Assembly: GCA_022570795.1 (NCBI GenBank)
Contig: JAKUDP010000004.1
Span: 1,302,001 to 1,366,000 of the forward strand
Direction of reading: 5' to 3'
DNA: 64,000 nt
Origin: Sphaerulina vaccinii
Taxonomy: Eukaryota > Ascomycota > Dothideomycetes > Mycosphaerellales > Mycosphaerellaceae
Under the pieces are notes generated by a model, which searched no databases, had not been told where the DNA came from, and saw only the letters and a program-made list of their open reading frames with translations. Made by a program: the position numbers and the translations under genes. Shown one piece after another: positions 39,919 through 50,164 of this stretch (positions within the stretch are counted from its first letter, which is position 1; the number at the start of each line of letters is the position of its first letter).

Positions 39919-41295
39919 ATGGAGCGGATTCAGCAGATCTCAGAACATCTCAAGCAAGATAAGCCAGTACCCCAGGATGTAGTCATCGTTGGAGCTGGAG
40001 TCTTTGGCCTAGGCACAGCATACGCTCTGGCTCAACGAGAAGAGTTCAGGAATACCAAAATTACGGTCCTAGAGAGAACAGACTTTCCGGCCCAAGATGG
40101 AGCCTCGATCGACAACTCAAGAATCATCCGGGCAGACTACGAAGATCTTGTATATGCCCAGCTCATGAAAGAAGCCATGCCGTACTGGGAAGGCGAGTTT
40201 GGCGAAGAAGGTCGTTTCACTCGATCTGGTCTTTGTCTCGTCTCAAATGGCAAATCAGAAAGTGCCGAGACGTTCCTCCAAGGTGCACTCGATAATGTCA
40301 CCAAGAAACTTGGCCTCAAGATCGGAACAGATGTTACAGTCTTCGACAATGAGACCGACGCTCGAAAAGTGATGGGAACAATGGGCGGCTTTGCAGGCGA
40401 CCGTGGCTATGTAAACTGGACTTCAGGCTGGGCGCATGCAGAGAACGGCGTCAAGTTCATGCGCAAGAAGATTGAAGCACTCGGCAAAGACCGAGTACAC
40501 TTCCAGACTTCAGAAGTCGCTCGTCTTCTCTTCAAGAACGAGAGCGAAGTTCTCGGCGTCCAACTCAAGGACGGCTCCAGCCTCACCGCAGATCTCACAA
40601 TCCTCGCTACAGGAGCCTGGACCCCGAAGCTCATTGACACGCGAGGCGTCTGCTCAGCCACGGGACAAGTCCTCACATATATCGACATCACATCCGAAGA
40701 ACAAGGTAAGCTGTCACAACCAGGTCAACCAGTTGTTTTACGAGAAGAAGATGGCCTTTTCATCATTCCGCCAACGGAGAACAAGCTCAAGATCGCTCGG
40801 CACGGCTATGGATATGCGAACTTCGTCGAGATCCCCCACCCTGAGAATGATCACGAGAAGATCACAGTATCACTTCCAAGAACCAAGTTAGACGACCCCG
40901 ATATGGACATCCCAATAGAAGGCAAGCGCGCCTGTCGCTCTTTCCTCCAAGACGCTGTACCTTGGCTCGGCGACAGGCCATTCACATATACACGTATATG
41001 CTGGTACACTGATACGCCTACTGGAGACTGGCTCATCACTCATCATCCGAAGTACAAGGGACTGTTCGTTGCCACAGGAGGATCTGGACACGGTTACAAG
41101 TTCTTGCCTATCATCGGAGAAAGAATCGTGGATGTTATACAGAACAAGGATCGAGATGAGCTTGGAAAGGAGTTGAGAGCTAGATGGGTGTGGCCGAAGA
41201 GACAGGCTGCAGATCATGTTTGGACTGATGATTGGAGAGGCGGTGGGGAGGAGGCGAAGGGTATGGTGTTGGATGATGAGATGAGGAAGAAGTGA
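39919..41295 (+). CDS. FAD-dependent amine oxidase, sarcosine/fructosyl-amino-acid oxidase-like
   Basis: 458 aa, intronless, ATG at 39919 (context AGCCATGG). The Rossmann motif VVIVGAGVFGLGTAYALAQ (about residues 21-39) binds FAD. Conserved SIDNSRIIRADY and LTILATGAWTP follow the DAO/MSOX pattern. The Cys in RICWYTDTPTGDW (near residue 361) sits at the position used for covalent 8alpha-S-cysteinyl FAD in this family. GSGHGYKFLPIIGE carries the Lys that activates oxygen. Such enzymes oxidise N-methyl or glycated amino acids, giving H2O2. No clear C-terminal peroxisomal SKL (it ends MRKK). Shares a 278-base promoter region with OMS1. Confidence 0.85.
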   Translation: MERIQQISEHLKQDKPVPQDVVIVGAGVFGLGTAYALAQREEFRNTKITVLERTDFPAQDGASIDNSRIIRADYEDLVYAQLMKEAMPYWEGEFGEEGRFTRSGLCLVSNGKSESAETFLQGALDNVTKKLGLKIGTDVTVFDNETDARKVMGTMGGFAGDRGYVNWTSGWAHAENGVKFMRKKIEALGKDRVHFQTSEVARLLFKNESEVLGVQLKDGSSLTADLTILATGAWTPKLIDTRGVCSATGQVLTYIDITSEEQGKLSQPGQPVVLREEDGLFIIPPTENKLKIARHGYGYANFVEIPHPENDHEKITVSLPRTKLDDPDMDIPIEGKRACRSFLQDAVPWLGDRPFTYTRICWYTDTPTGDWLITHHPKYKGLFVATGGSGHGYKFLPIIGERIVDVIQNKDRDELGKELRARWVWPKRQAADHVWTDDWRGGGEEAKGMVLDDEMRKK

Positions 41296-41605
41296 GAAGT
41301 CTACCAGAAATGAGACATTCAACGATGCCGCACGAGAGATCAAATAGATGTCTCAATGAACGCCCACCATATACGGCCTCAGGCACACGTACAGGACCCG
41401 GGTCGATTGTGGCTTACCAACAATGCAGCCATCCGCAGCTCCCCCACGATCAGGCTGTGGTCACAACAAACATGAAGCACAGCCTTTCGAACTTGCTGTA
41501 CAAAGGTCCCAAAGCTGTTCTTGCATCTGGTCCGCAAGTCCATCTCCTTGCTTTACGAGACTGCCTGAAGGTTTCACCTTAAGCACAATCTTGAAGCATT
41601 CAGCC
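41296..41605 (+). other. Intergenic, upstream of the HET pseudogene
   Basis: Short gap; the frame runs open from 41423 but reads unlike protein before the ATG at 41606. Confidence 0.4.
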
Positions 41606-43134
41606 ATGTACGAACCACTCTCCTCAGGAAGTATCCGCCTTCTGCATCTGCACCCTGCAAAAGACTTGAAGAACGCGCCTCTCTTGGGCACCTTGGAGCA
41701 CGTATCAATCGACGATGATCCCGCGTATGAAGCGCTCTCCTATGCTTGGGGCGGCGTGTACAGATCCCTCCAACCCTGGGAGAATGTAGACCCAGAAGCC
41801 ATGGACGTGCACTACTTCGGCAAGCAACACATGCAAGCAGGAGAACTGACATTCCATGGCAATTTACCAATCAGCATTACTTGGAATCTTCGCGATGCAC
41901 TGCTGCGATTGCGAGACAAATCAAAAACAAGGATACTATGGATAGATGCAGTCTGCATCGATCAGAACAATGACGGCGAGAAGAGTGTCCAGGTCGCTAT
42001 GATGACCGATATCTATTCAAAGGCGAAGCAAGTTATTGTATGGCTTGGCGAAGATAGATGTGGGGATGGCGCCGAGTTCATCAAATGTTGTCACAAACAT
42101 GAACGGATATCGAAATCGCCGTGGAGCTTAGCCTGGAGAAAAGTATTGTACACGAGACTGGAGCCATTCGCGTTCTCGAACAGCTACCTAGGAAGATTGC
42201 GCAAGACCTCGCCAGTATTCTGTTGGTGACCCGCTAAGAGACGGAAACTCCTACGACATTTCGACGACCGAAGGTACTTCGTAAGACGCTGGTGTGTCCA
42301 GGAAATGGCTTCCGCCAAGCAGGTGTTATTGGTTTGCGGCTCAAAGACTGCGCCGTTGGACTTGATCGAGCAGTTCTTGAGCCCCAGCGAATGGTTCAGC
42401 TTCAATATTCTATGGCTAGGTATGGCCGACCAACCCGGCGTTCGAAATCTGCTTGGTCTACGCCTGAGCTCATCAAGTGCTCTCATGTTACTAGAGTCCT
42501 GGAACAAACTGGATTGCTCGAACGAGCGCGACCGCCTATATGCTCTTGTTAGCTTGCTCCGCCGTGATCCTCAGTGCCCTTTTATCAATATTGACTATAC
42601 CCTACCATGGCCTGTGGTCTATCAGAACTTCTCGAGCGACTTGATCGCAAACAGTTTAGTTTTGAGATGGCAAGTACTGTTGGCGTCCGCGGAACAGTGG
42701 GACAGAGAGCTTGGAGCCCGTCGTCCAGGACTACCATCATGGGTCATAGATTGTAGACTACCTATCTCGGTATCGATCAGTGCTCGGGAGAGATACGATA
42801 ACCTCAGAGATTCTCTGACTGATGCGGAGACTCACGGAGTTGTGACGCTAAGGTGCGGGATAGCCATCTGGTGATCAAGCTTGGCTACGTAGGCACGATG
42901 GAGACGCTGCAAGCCCGGCTAGTTGGATATGATAGCGAAACGTTTCGGAAGTACCAAGCAGGCGATTTGGCCTATGGGCTCCCATTGCATCTTTACAAAG
43001 AAGCTACTGGTCTAGGTAGATCTTGTCTTATGCTACGCCCCCTGCCAGATCAAGAAGGATATCTGAGTCTGGTCGGAAAGCTGCAGTTCAAGGGCGTGAA
43101 GCCCAGTGATGTGCACGAGATCACCGTAGTGTAG
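41606..43134 (+). pseudogene. HET-domain gene, broken by frameshifts and stops
   Basis: The ATG at 41606 starts a normal HET domain: AYEALSYAWGG (box 1), RILWIDAVCIDQNNDGEKSV then IYSKAKQVIVWLGEDR (box 2). From about 42095 the natural continuation (IEIAVELSLEKSIVHETGAI) is in another frame behind a TGA. It then reaches a TAA at 42235. Box 3, RRYFVRRWCVQEMASAKQ, resumes in the first frame after a TGA at 42227. A further one-base shift near 42850 is needed to reach DSHLVIKLGYVGTMETL and the end at 43134. Gaps are too small for introns. HET proteins trigger cell death on encountering non-self; this copy cannot make a full protein. Confidence 0.7.
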
Positions 43135-43250
43135 CAATAGTATTGGGTTCTAAGAGACCAGCATCGAAAGTGCCAGATCGAGTTCGATTCTGATTGCCTT
43201 CTGCATGTCCCAATAACTTACAGCGTATTCGACTCGATGTACTTCGGGTA

Positions 43251-43763
43251 TCAACTCTCTTCCGTACTCTCCTCGTCATATCCACCCATATCTTCCACCA
43301 AATCGCCACTAACATAACATATCAAACTCTCAATAGCCACCAAGTCCTGCCCCTCGCCAGCCAACTCCAACGGCTCTTCAGAGTTGAATTCCTCCCCAAT
43401 AGGCTTCGTCCCATCAGCATCGCTGAACACCTGACAAGCCACACTCTTGACCTCAACACCCACAGCCGCTCCCTGATCAAACAATATCTCTGACGCATTG
43501 ACGGTGTATGAAGCTAACTTGTTCAGTTCGACGGGTGCTCGGCCATAGACGGGCTGTTCGCCTTTCTTGGCCATGTTGATGTTTAGGCTTATGCCGTAGT
43601 AACGGGAGGGGACGTGGTCTTGTGTTGAGGTATCAGCTGGGGACATGGAGGTGTCTGGGAGTTCGGCCATGTGAGACATGCCTTGTTGGCGTTTAGAGAT
43701 GGCGTGAGCAGATGTGGTGGTTGTAAGGATGAGGAGAGTCGTGAAGATGGAGTGGAGCTGCAT
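43251..43763 (-). CDS. Small secreted protein, effector-like
   Basis: 170 aa, intronless, ATG at 43763. The signal peptide MQLHSIFTTLLILTTTTSAHA is followed at once by ISKR, a Kex2-type site, so a propeptide is likely. The mature part is acidic at the C-terminus (DMGGYDEESTEES) and has only two cysteines (VACQVF and LICYV), which may pair. A Met-rich start (GMSHMAELPDTSMSP) and YGISLNINMAKKGE stand out. No family recognised. Size, secretion and location between HET genes and a MITE fit a secreted effector or self-recognition factor, but that is inference. Confidence 0.65.
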   Translation of the reverse strand: MQLHSIFTTLLILTTTTSAHAISKRQQGMSHMAELPDTSMSPADTSTQDHVPSRYYGISLNINMAKKGEQPVYGRAPVELNKLASYTVNASEILFDQGAAVGVEVKSVACQVFSDADGTKPIGEEFNSEEPLELAGEGQDLVAIESLICYVSGDLVEDMGGYDEESTEES

Positions 43764-43999
43764 GGTTGTCTTCGTGGTCGTGCTCGGTGATCGAGTGCGG
43801 TGGCTATCGATTGATGTGTTCGTTGTGCTTTACAACTTGATGCATCAGTAACGTCGACTTAACGCAGCTATCCATCCATCGTGGTGCGGAGACGTGCGGA
43901 ATCGTATCGAAGAGGTCAAATTTGTTCTTGCCGGGATATGACTTGCTTCCAGAATGCCAGGGTATGCCGGTCGAACACTCAATATTCACCTTCGTTGTA

Positions 44000-44221
44000 C
44001 AGTGGTGCTAGCCGAAGTGGCCACTGGTCTGTGCGTGCCGCACTACTTCAAGTTCTATGATTATTGACAGTCTCGCAAAACCTTTGAAGGCATGCCCTAC
44101 AATCGTCACGCTAGGTCCTAGATACGCCAATAATGCCACAGTGTTGATAGCTCGGGCGTAGATAGTCGCGCAACGGTATGTGCTGCGCACAGACCAGTGG
44201 CCACTTCGGCTAGCACCACTG
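44000..44221. mobile_element. MITE of Tc1/mariner type
   Basis: Terminal inverted repeats at 44000-44035 and 44186-44221 match perfectly over 36 bases and begin CAGTGGTGCTAGCCGAAGTG. TA sits on each side (43998-43999 and 44222-44223), the target duplication expected for Tc1/mariner transposons. The symmetry runs one further base (G/C) beyond TA. The 150-base interior has no ORF, so the element is non-autonomous. Identical ends suggest recent activity. It lies in the intergenic space before the HET gene at 44326. Confidence 0.85.
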
Positions 44222-44325
44222 TACCTCAACAATGTGCCACGCAATCGATCCACAGCCCGGCTGCTCTCCACACTGGTAACAAATGTTATTGGACAAGAAA
44301 GTCGAGATTTCAATGCCACAGACAC

Positions 44326-46224
44326 TTATACCCCCCAAACCAGTCGCCAACAAATCCGCTCGAGAACAGAATCAACAACATTCAGCGGCGACCACATGGA
44401 ATTCTTGAAATGGTGACCCCAGCGCGGACTCCTACCGGTGAACCACCATAGCTTCGCAGAACTACTTCTAAAAGATATGACGACCAAATTATATTCGTCC
44501 GGCATATGCTCGAGAGTCACAATGATTCTGGTCCGTGGGCTTATTCGGTACTTGATATCGAGCTTTCTGTGCGTGGATGTAATTACTTCAGACATTATCC
44601 ATCTAGATCGGATCTTTTCTAGTTCTTGCTCACTCGGTATATGATCGAATCTGAGGGTGTCATAAGATAGGTTATTGTATCCGTCTGTCGCGAGCCTCAA
44701 TATGAATGTGGAGCGTCCTCCTTTATCAGTCAACACGATCGTGCGCGGGCCATCTTCGGGAGAAAGATATGTACGGGAAGCCGTCATATCCAATTTATCG
44801 CGAGGACGTAGATCGTGCAACCAACACGAATCTGTCTTATCGAAGTCCAGCTGAACGCCGATGCTAGAAGTTTTGTCGTTCTTCTCTATAGCACCGGCAG
44901 CTGCGCGAAGTATCATGAGGGGATACCTCTTGGCCAACGCTGGGCCTGTCATAGCGAAGGAAAGATACGAGTCCCACTGGTACCACTGTAGTATGCCGGT
45001 ATACCTCGCATAATCCAGCACCCCAAACACGATCTCAAGCTCTTTATCTCCAGTGGACTCTCTCTGGGGTACAGAAACAAAATTTGACACTCGCAACGCG
45101 ATGAAACATTCGGATTTGTTGCTATCGATACAGTCCAGGAGTACGTAAGTGCCGCTGTCATAGCTGTTGTGAGAAGACCTTCTTTCCCAAAGTCGCAGCG
45201 AGATGCGTAGACCTTTATTGGTCATATCGAATGGTATATTCGGGGAGCAAAATCGAGCTGGTCCGAAAGTGGCCGATTTCTCGAAGCACACCGGAGAACT
45301 CGCAAAGATGTTGCTCCTGTCACCCTCATACGCCAGAATAGATTGATCTGTAGATCGTCCCACGACTGTTTCCTGAAGTCGTATGAATGCGTTGCTACCC
45401 TCGCCATACAAGAGAGGCATGTTGACGTCGAAGATTCCAAGTCGGCAATATGCTTCATCCTCAAGCCGCGTGGTAACACGCTTTGAAGCCCATGACAACC
45501 TCATAGCTATGCTACAGCTGGATACCGGCTTCTTGTGGCCAAGGATGTCGTACGGTATGCTCGTCGCTGCGTGCACGGCCTCGAAAAGATCGTGTTGCAT
45601 GCCTAGAAAGTGCCCGTCCCGGTTGCAGAAGACAAGGAGTTTAGGGGCCAGTAATTCCTGCAACGTCCAGCCACGTGTGGCCCAGCGACTCTTTGCGAAA
45701 GACACAGATGCTGCCAGTCCAACACCCGGGATATCATCTAGAGGCGCAGTTCCCGCAGCACAGATGTTGTGTTCGATCGTGGGAGGTGAGCGGTCAGAGA
45801 TATTGACTGAAGTCGTGCTTCTCTGGTGCTTTCCATCCTCGCTCAATACCAGATTTACATTGCCAGGCGACGTGTCGCGTAGAGACTCGCCTCCAATGAG
45901 TCTCTTCACATCCGAAAGGTATACATAGCATATCGTAGACCTCTGATACCACCTGTACATTGAGTTGATCGCTTCAGTGAGCTCCGCGCTGGAGCTCTTG
46001 TCGATACAGCAGGTGTCGATCCAGGCATACTTCAGAGAGTCCCTCTTAGCTTGCTCGCATGTGAATTGAACTTTGCTGAAATCCGCCGTCTTGTCGTTGT
46101 CGAGCATATGTCGAAACTGAACCTCATCGTTACCCCATGTATGCGATAGGATAGCGTATGCTGGCAAGTCGCGCTCGTCTAAGAACTCCTCGAACTTGCC
46201 AGATTCGACGTTGATGAGCCGCAT
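44326..46224 (-). CDS. HET-domain protein (heterokaryon incompatibility type), intact
   Basis: 632 aa, intronless. The ATG at 46224 gives MRLINVESGKFEEFLDE, the standard start of HET-E/HET-D-type proteins; an in-frame GTG extension was dropped. Box 1 PAYAILSHTWGNDEVQF, box 2 YAWIDTCCIDKSSSAELTEA with MYRWYQRSTICYVYLSDV, and box 3 RWATRGWTLQELLAPKLLVF are complete. EDEAYCRLGIFDVNMPLLYG marks the end of the conserved region. The C-terminal 300 residues show no WD or ANK repeats and no NACHT domain. By family knowledge it could mediate non-self recognition or act downstream of an NLR. The 3' end is about 100 bases from the MITE. Confidence 0.88.
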   Translation of the reverse strand: MRLINVESGKFEEFLDERDLPAYAILSHTWGNDEVQFRHMLDNDKTADFSKVQFTCEQAKRDSLKYAWIDTCCIDKSSSAELTEAINSMYRWYQRSTICYVYLSDVKRLIGGESLRDTSPGNVNLVLSEDGKHQRSTTSVNISDRSPPTIEHNICAAGTAPLDDIPGVGLAASVSFAKSRWATRGWTLQELLAPKLLVFCNRDGHFLGMQHDLFEAVHAATSIPYDILGHKKPVSSCSIAMRLSWASKRVTTRLEDEAYCRLGIFDVNMPLLYGEGSNAFIRLQETVVGRSTDQSILAYEGDRSNIFASSPVCFEKSATFGPARFCSPNIPFDMTNKGLRISLRLWERRSSHNSYDSGTYVLLDCIDSNKSECFIALRVSNFVSVPQRESTGDKELEIVFGVLDYARYTGILQWYQWDSYLSFAMTGPALAKRYPLMILRAAAGAIEKNDKTSSIGVQLDFDKTDSCWLHDLRPRDKLDMTASRTYLSPEDGPRTIVLTDKGGRSTFILRLATDGYNNLSYDTLRFDHIPSEQELEKIRSRWIMSEVITSTHRKLDIKYRISPRTRIIVTLEHMPDEYNLVVISFRSSSAKLWWFTGRSPRWGHHFKNSMWSPLNVVDSVLERICWRLVWGV

Positions 46225-47157
46225 GGCTGATGCTGTCCATGGATACGTGTGCACCTAGGAAAGAGCATGCAGAAACAAAGCTCGAGAATGCTGAACGCTC
46301 CTGATGGATGAATGCGAGGCTGGCGAGCGGGCTGAGGTCGAGGCTACTGCAAGCCACACGAGGCTGTGTCGCAAGCCATATGATACTTCCACATCGCGGA
46401 CTGACCCTCGTAAACAGTGGCTTGATGAAAGCTGAAGGAGATTCATACTCGCGAACTTTTGATCTTGTTGATCTTGTTGATGTAGTGTCAACTGTCGTCC
46501 TGGAATTCTCGGCTCGTGATGCTCCTATACCCCTGTCGGTCTCGCACTAAGGTTCCGGCTCGGCACTTGGCGGTGACGAGGCTCTTTCCTGCTTCACTTC
46601 TCCACTTCTGCATCTCTTTGACTACATCTGCCTCAGATGTTCATGGTCCTCATATCTGCAGCCTGCTCATCTCTCACCGGCCATATTCCGCTGTTTGGGA
46701 TGCGATTGCCGTGCATGGGCACCACAGATGGTCCAGGACAGCTCAGCATATGGACAGGGAGTCCAGAGTGGATACTGCAATGCATGCTCGTTTGCATGAT
46801 CCTCATACGCTATGATGCATCCTTAACCCAGGCGCCCACTAAGTCTGATGACTGTTCACGAGCAAGGGGAGACTGCCGCTCAGCTGCCACGAGCATGCGG
46901 CTCTACCACACTGGATGGTCCAATGGCGCCTTGGCCGGCATGAACAGCGCACGCACAAGGTCGTGCAGGGATCGATTCGCATGCCATTGACCAGCAGGCC
47001 TCACGTCCTGTGGCAGGTGAGCTCCCAATCGATAAGTTTGTGTGCCCCGCAGTGCAATCACCATCGCAACAAAACAAGTTCGTTGCAGTTTCTCGCAATT
47101 CCTCAATCACTTTCCCAAACCACATCCATCACAAACCAGCTGAACCATCAGACAGAC
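46225..47157. other. Intergenic, divergent promoters
   Basis: Between the HET start and the WW-protein start. No gene or repeat recognised. The last 100 bases are C/A-rich, as expected of a fungal leader. Confidence 0.5.
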
Positions 47158-48356
47158 ATGTCGTTCTTCAAAAAACTCACAGAGGAGTTCAAGGAGCTGA
47201 AAGCCAGCTTGACAGACGACAAGCCGAAGGAAGAGAAGAAGGAGGAAAAGAAGGCAGAAGTCAAACCAGTCGACTCCAGCCACGATGTGAGTTACAGATG
47301 CGGTGGCATTGGTTGGGTCTAGATACTGTACTGACTAGATACTATCAGGCTACACGCGGCTACGACAACTCCTCCCAACCTGGCTACCAACTGCCCGCAC
47401 ATGGTCAGCCGCCAGGGCAGAATCAACAGTACTCTGCGCCACCACCACAGCATTCGGGTCCTTCAGGCCAGCCACCGCTTCCACCAGGTTGGACTGCTCA
47501 ATGGGATCAGAACTCGCAGCGTTGGTACTACGTAGAGCAGGTAAGACACCTTAACTCTGCCCTTCTGCCTGTACAAAACAGTAGCAGATCTTGGTGCTAT
47601 AAAGGCATTACAGCTAACAGAGAATCAGGCTACTGGTCGTACTCAATGGGATGCTCCGCAACAGCAGCAAAGCTATGGAGCTCCACCTCCTCAGCACTCT
47701 GGTTATGCTCCACCGCCACCTCAGGCTGGTTATGGCCAAGGTCCACCAACTGGCGGGGAGCGCGGTCATGGAGACTCTGGAGGTTTCTACAACCAGGTAA
47801 GCCGATTGCGTTGCACTTGCTCCAGTTCGGTCAGCGTATGGCTAACACATCGCAGTACGGTGGTGCTCAACAAGCTGGACCAGGACAGAGCGACTATCAG
47901 CACCAACAAAACGCTCAGCAGTACTACGGAGATGCCAACAAAGCGGAGAAGAAGAAGAAGGACAACTCATCACGAAACATGCTGCTTGCCGGCGCAGGTG
48001 GTCTTGCCGTAGGAGGTGTTGCAGGCGCTATGATCGCCCACGATAGCGACAGCGATGATGAACATCACAGCTCGGCTCCTGCTGGCTACGCAGCTCCTTC
48101 TGGCTATGCCTCAGCTCCATCTGCAGCGCCTCCTACTGCTTATGGCTCCGATCCATATGCATCTCAAGGCTATGGCGCACCTGCCGCACCACCAGCTAAC
48201 GACAGCGATGCCGAGTCGCTCCACGAGGCACAGCAAGACTACAACGAAGCTGTTGAGGCCGCCGCAGACTCCGATGCGAGCAGTGATGAATTGGAGGACC
48301 TTCAAGAAGCCCGGGAAGAGCTTGACGAAGAGCGCGAGGAATACAACGAGGACTAA
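47158..48356 (+). CDS. WW-domain protein with glycine-rich hydrophobic segment
   Basis: 329 aa in four exons: 47158-47286, 47349-47540, 47629-47796 and 47856-48356, all in phase 0. It starts MSFFKKLTEEFKELKASLTD, an amphipathic helix, then a Lys/Glu run. The WW domain spans intron 2: PPLPPGWTAQWDQNSQRWYY joined to ATGRTQWDAP, with both Trp and the YY core present; it should bind Pro-rich ligands. Gly/Pro/Tyr/Gln-rich repeats follow. NMLLAGAGGLAVGGVAGAMI is a glycine-zipper-like membrane segment, and the tail is very acidic (SDELEDLQEAREELDEEREE). Exact role unknown. Confidence 0.82.
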
Positions 48357-48885
48357 GCTCGAATGCCCCGACCGCATCCCTCCTCAGGACTGTGATGCTC
48401 ATGCATGGACACATCAGATGTGCAGCTGTCGCTGTCCTGGCTTGCTAATGCAGGATGAAAGGAAACCTGCGAAAAAGTGTTGGTATCTCTCCCTTGGCGA
48501 CTAGAATGCTTAGCAGGCGTTATTCCGAAGACAGCAAAAGATTGCATAGAAGAGACATACAGCTTCCAAGCATCACATCGTCCCTCTGACGAAGTCCACC
48601 ACAAGTCCCAGCTGAAGTCTATCAAACCCTGTAAAATAACATGGTTCCCATGCCAAGCTCTCCAGCCCTATGGAGTCCGGACTTTACGCCTCGCGGTCAT
48701 CATTGCTAGAAAAGGCTCGAGACCGCTTCACCCATGCCCTCGTTTTTGACACTCCATTAGCGTCCACATGATGCAAATCCAATCGAATACCTGACTTTCC
48801 ATTTTCAGCCCTGCGACACGCACATTATGCCTGTCAATATGTTGAGGCTTGCCCATGATGACAGAAGTATAGACTGCATCGTGCA
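48357..48885. other. Intergenic, convergent 3' ends
   Basis: Between the WW-protein stop and the end of the GNAT pseudogene. Nothing recognised. Confidence 0.5.
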
Positions 48886-49731
48886 TCAAGCCCTTGGCTT
48901 CCTGAGCATGAATACCCATGTGAATGTTGTGTCGCCACCGTATTTGCTGAGGTCGACAGATACTTCGTGGAGTCTTTCAAAGCCGTGTTTCTCGTATAGT
49001 TCGAGTCCGAGGGGCATTGCTATCAGGCATATATTCAGCTGCTCACGATCTGCCAGATCAAGACGCCATTATAGCAACTTTGAACCAGCTCCTCGTCGGC
49101 GATGTTCTGGAAGGGTCTTCAGCTCGTCCAGCACTACAATAAACAAAGTCAGCATGCGAGGACATAGCCGAAATCAAATGAGTATTGAAAAGTGTCCATA
49201 ATTCCTGGATTTTCCCACGATAGTAGTCCACAGCTACACTCGCTGCCACGGTACTCGCGTATGTCATTTCAGTCGTTGAAATGACATAAGAACTTACAGA
49301 TATAGTTCCCATCTGCAGGAAACTTTCTTCTCCCTTCTCGCATCAACGGGCTCACAGCATTCGGAATCTCCCTATCAGTGCCAAGTGGCCAGTCATCTTC
49401 GTCCACAGTCGCTGCATAGTCTTTGTCAAACTGTTCTCGCTCGGCCTGGCTCACAACGAGTGGCTTCTCAGCACGCATGCATCCGCAGTGCTGGAGGCAG
49501 GACCCATTCTGCGTATGCGATAGTCTCTGCGCCTTCTTGAAGTTTCACCATCCAGGAACCTTCAGCTAGTAATTTCTGAGGGAAGCGAGCATAGCTGCCA
49601 GTGGCACGTTCTTCGGGTGATACTCGTTTCCATACTAGTTGTCCGTAAGGATTGTCGAGGTTGGCGAGATAGCTGATTCTGGAGAGAGTAGGGTGGTCTG
49701 CGAGAGTCGCATCTTGGAGTTGGAATGACAT
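48886..49731 (-). pseudogene. GNAT N-acetyltransferase with frameshift and nonsense lesions
   Basis: Begins MSFQLQDATLADHPTLSRIS at the ATG at 49731, typical of fungal GNAT family proteins. Lesion 1, near 49475: the frame breaks after LPPALR at an ATGCATGC duplication; removing one ATGC gives RMRAEKPLVVSQAE and restores the frame. A 164-nt intron (49134-49297) then leads to LLDELKTLPEHRRRGAGSKL, the acetyl-CoA loop (R/Q-x-x-G-x-G/A). Lesion 2: TAA at 49069-49071 directly after that loop, with LYEKHGF and more family sequence continuing in frame to the stop at 48886. A product could not bind cofactor normally. A sequencing error is an alternative for either lesion, less likely for both. Confidence 0.7.
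49260..49288. repeat. Perfect 12-bp hairpin inside the GNAT intron
   Basis: TATGTCATTTCA, five-base loop GTCGT, then TGAAATGACATA. It lies nine bases inside the intron from the 5' splice site at 49297. Confidence 0.5.
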
Positions 49732-50164
49732 CGTGATATTTTGGAGGGCCAGTGCTGGTCATGAAGAGGTGCTGCGTGTTATCTCCTTGTTTTAAATGAG
49801 TAGACGAGGCAGACTACTCATGCATGCGCATCCTTCCACTCCTTCGTGTACGCTATCAAATCCGACCTGGCGAATCCGTGGTATCAGACCCCATCTGGAC
49901 AGAAATAAGCTACGCTTGTACTCTGAGCGCCATAGCTTCCCACGGACTTTCCTATGCATGAAAGTGTTGATGTCTTCTAGGCTTGATGTCGCACGCAAGA
50001 AGACGAAGAGTGCATAGGGACTAGCGCAGATTAGAGTTTGTCCTTGCCAAGTCCGAGCGCGATCTCGCGATCTCCTCTCCGCGACCGAGGACCGAGGACT
50101 TGTTTGCCTGAATAATGCAACAGGAATATATCAGGAGTCTTCGGACGACAAACTCTCGGTGTCC
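49732..50164. other. Intergenic, divergent promoters
   Basis: Between the GNAT pseudogene and the Zn2Cys6 regulator. No motif recognised with confidence. Confidence 0.5.

Noticed and set aside
42081..42300. Introns to explain the frame changes in the first HET gene
   Set aside because: Tried GTATTC at 42210 with AAG at 42271 and similar pairs; each leaves a stop or wrong frame, and the first break has no space for an intron.
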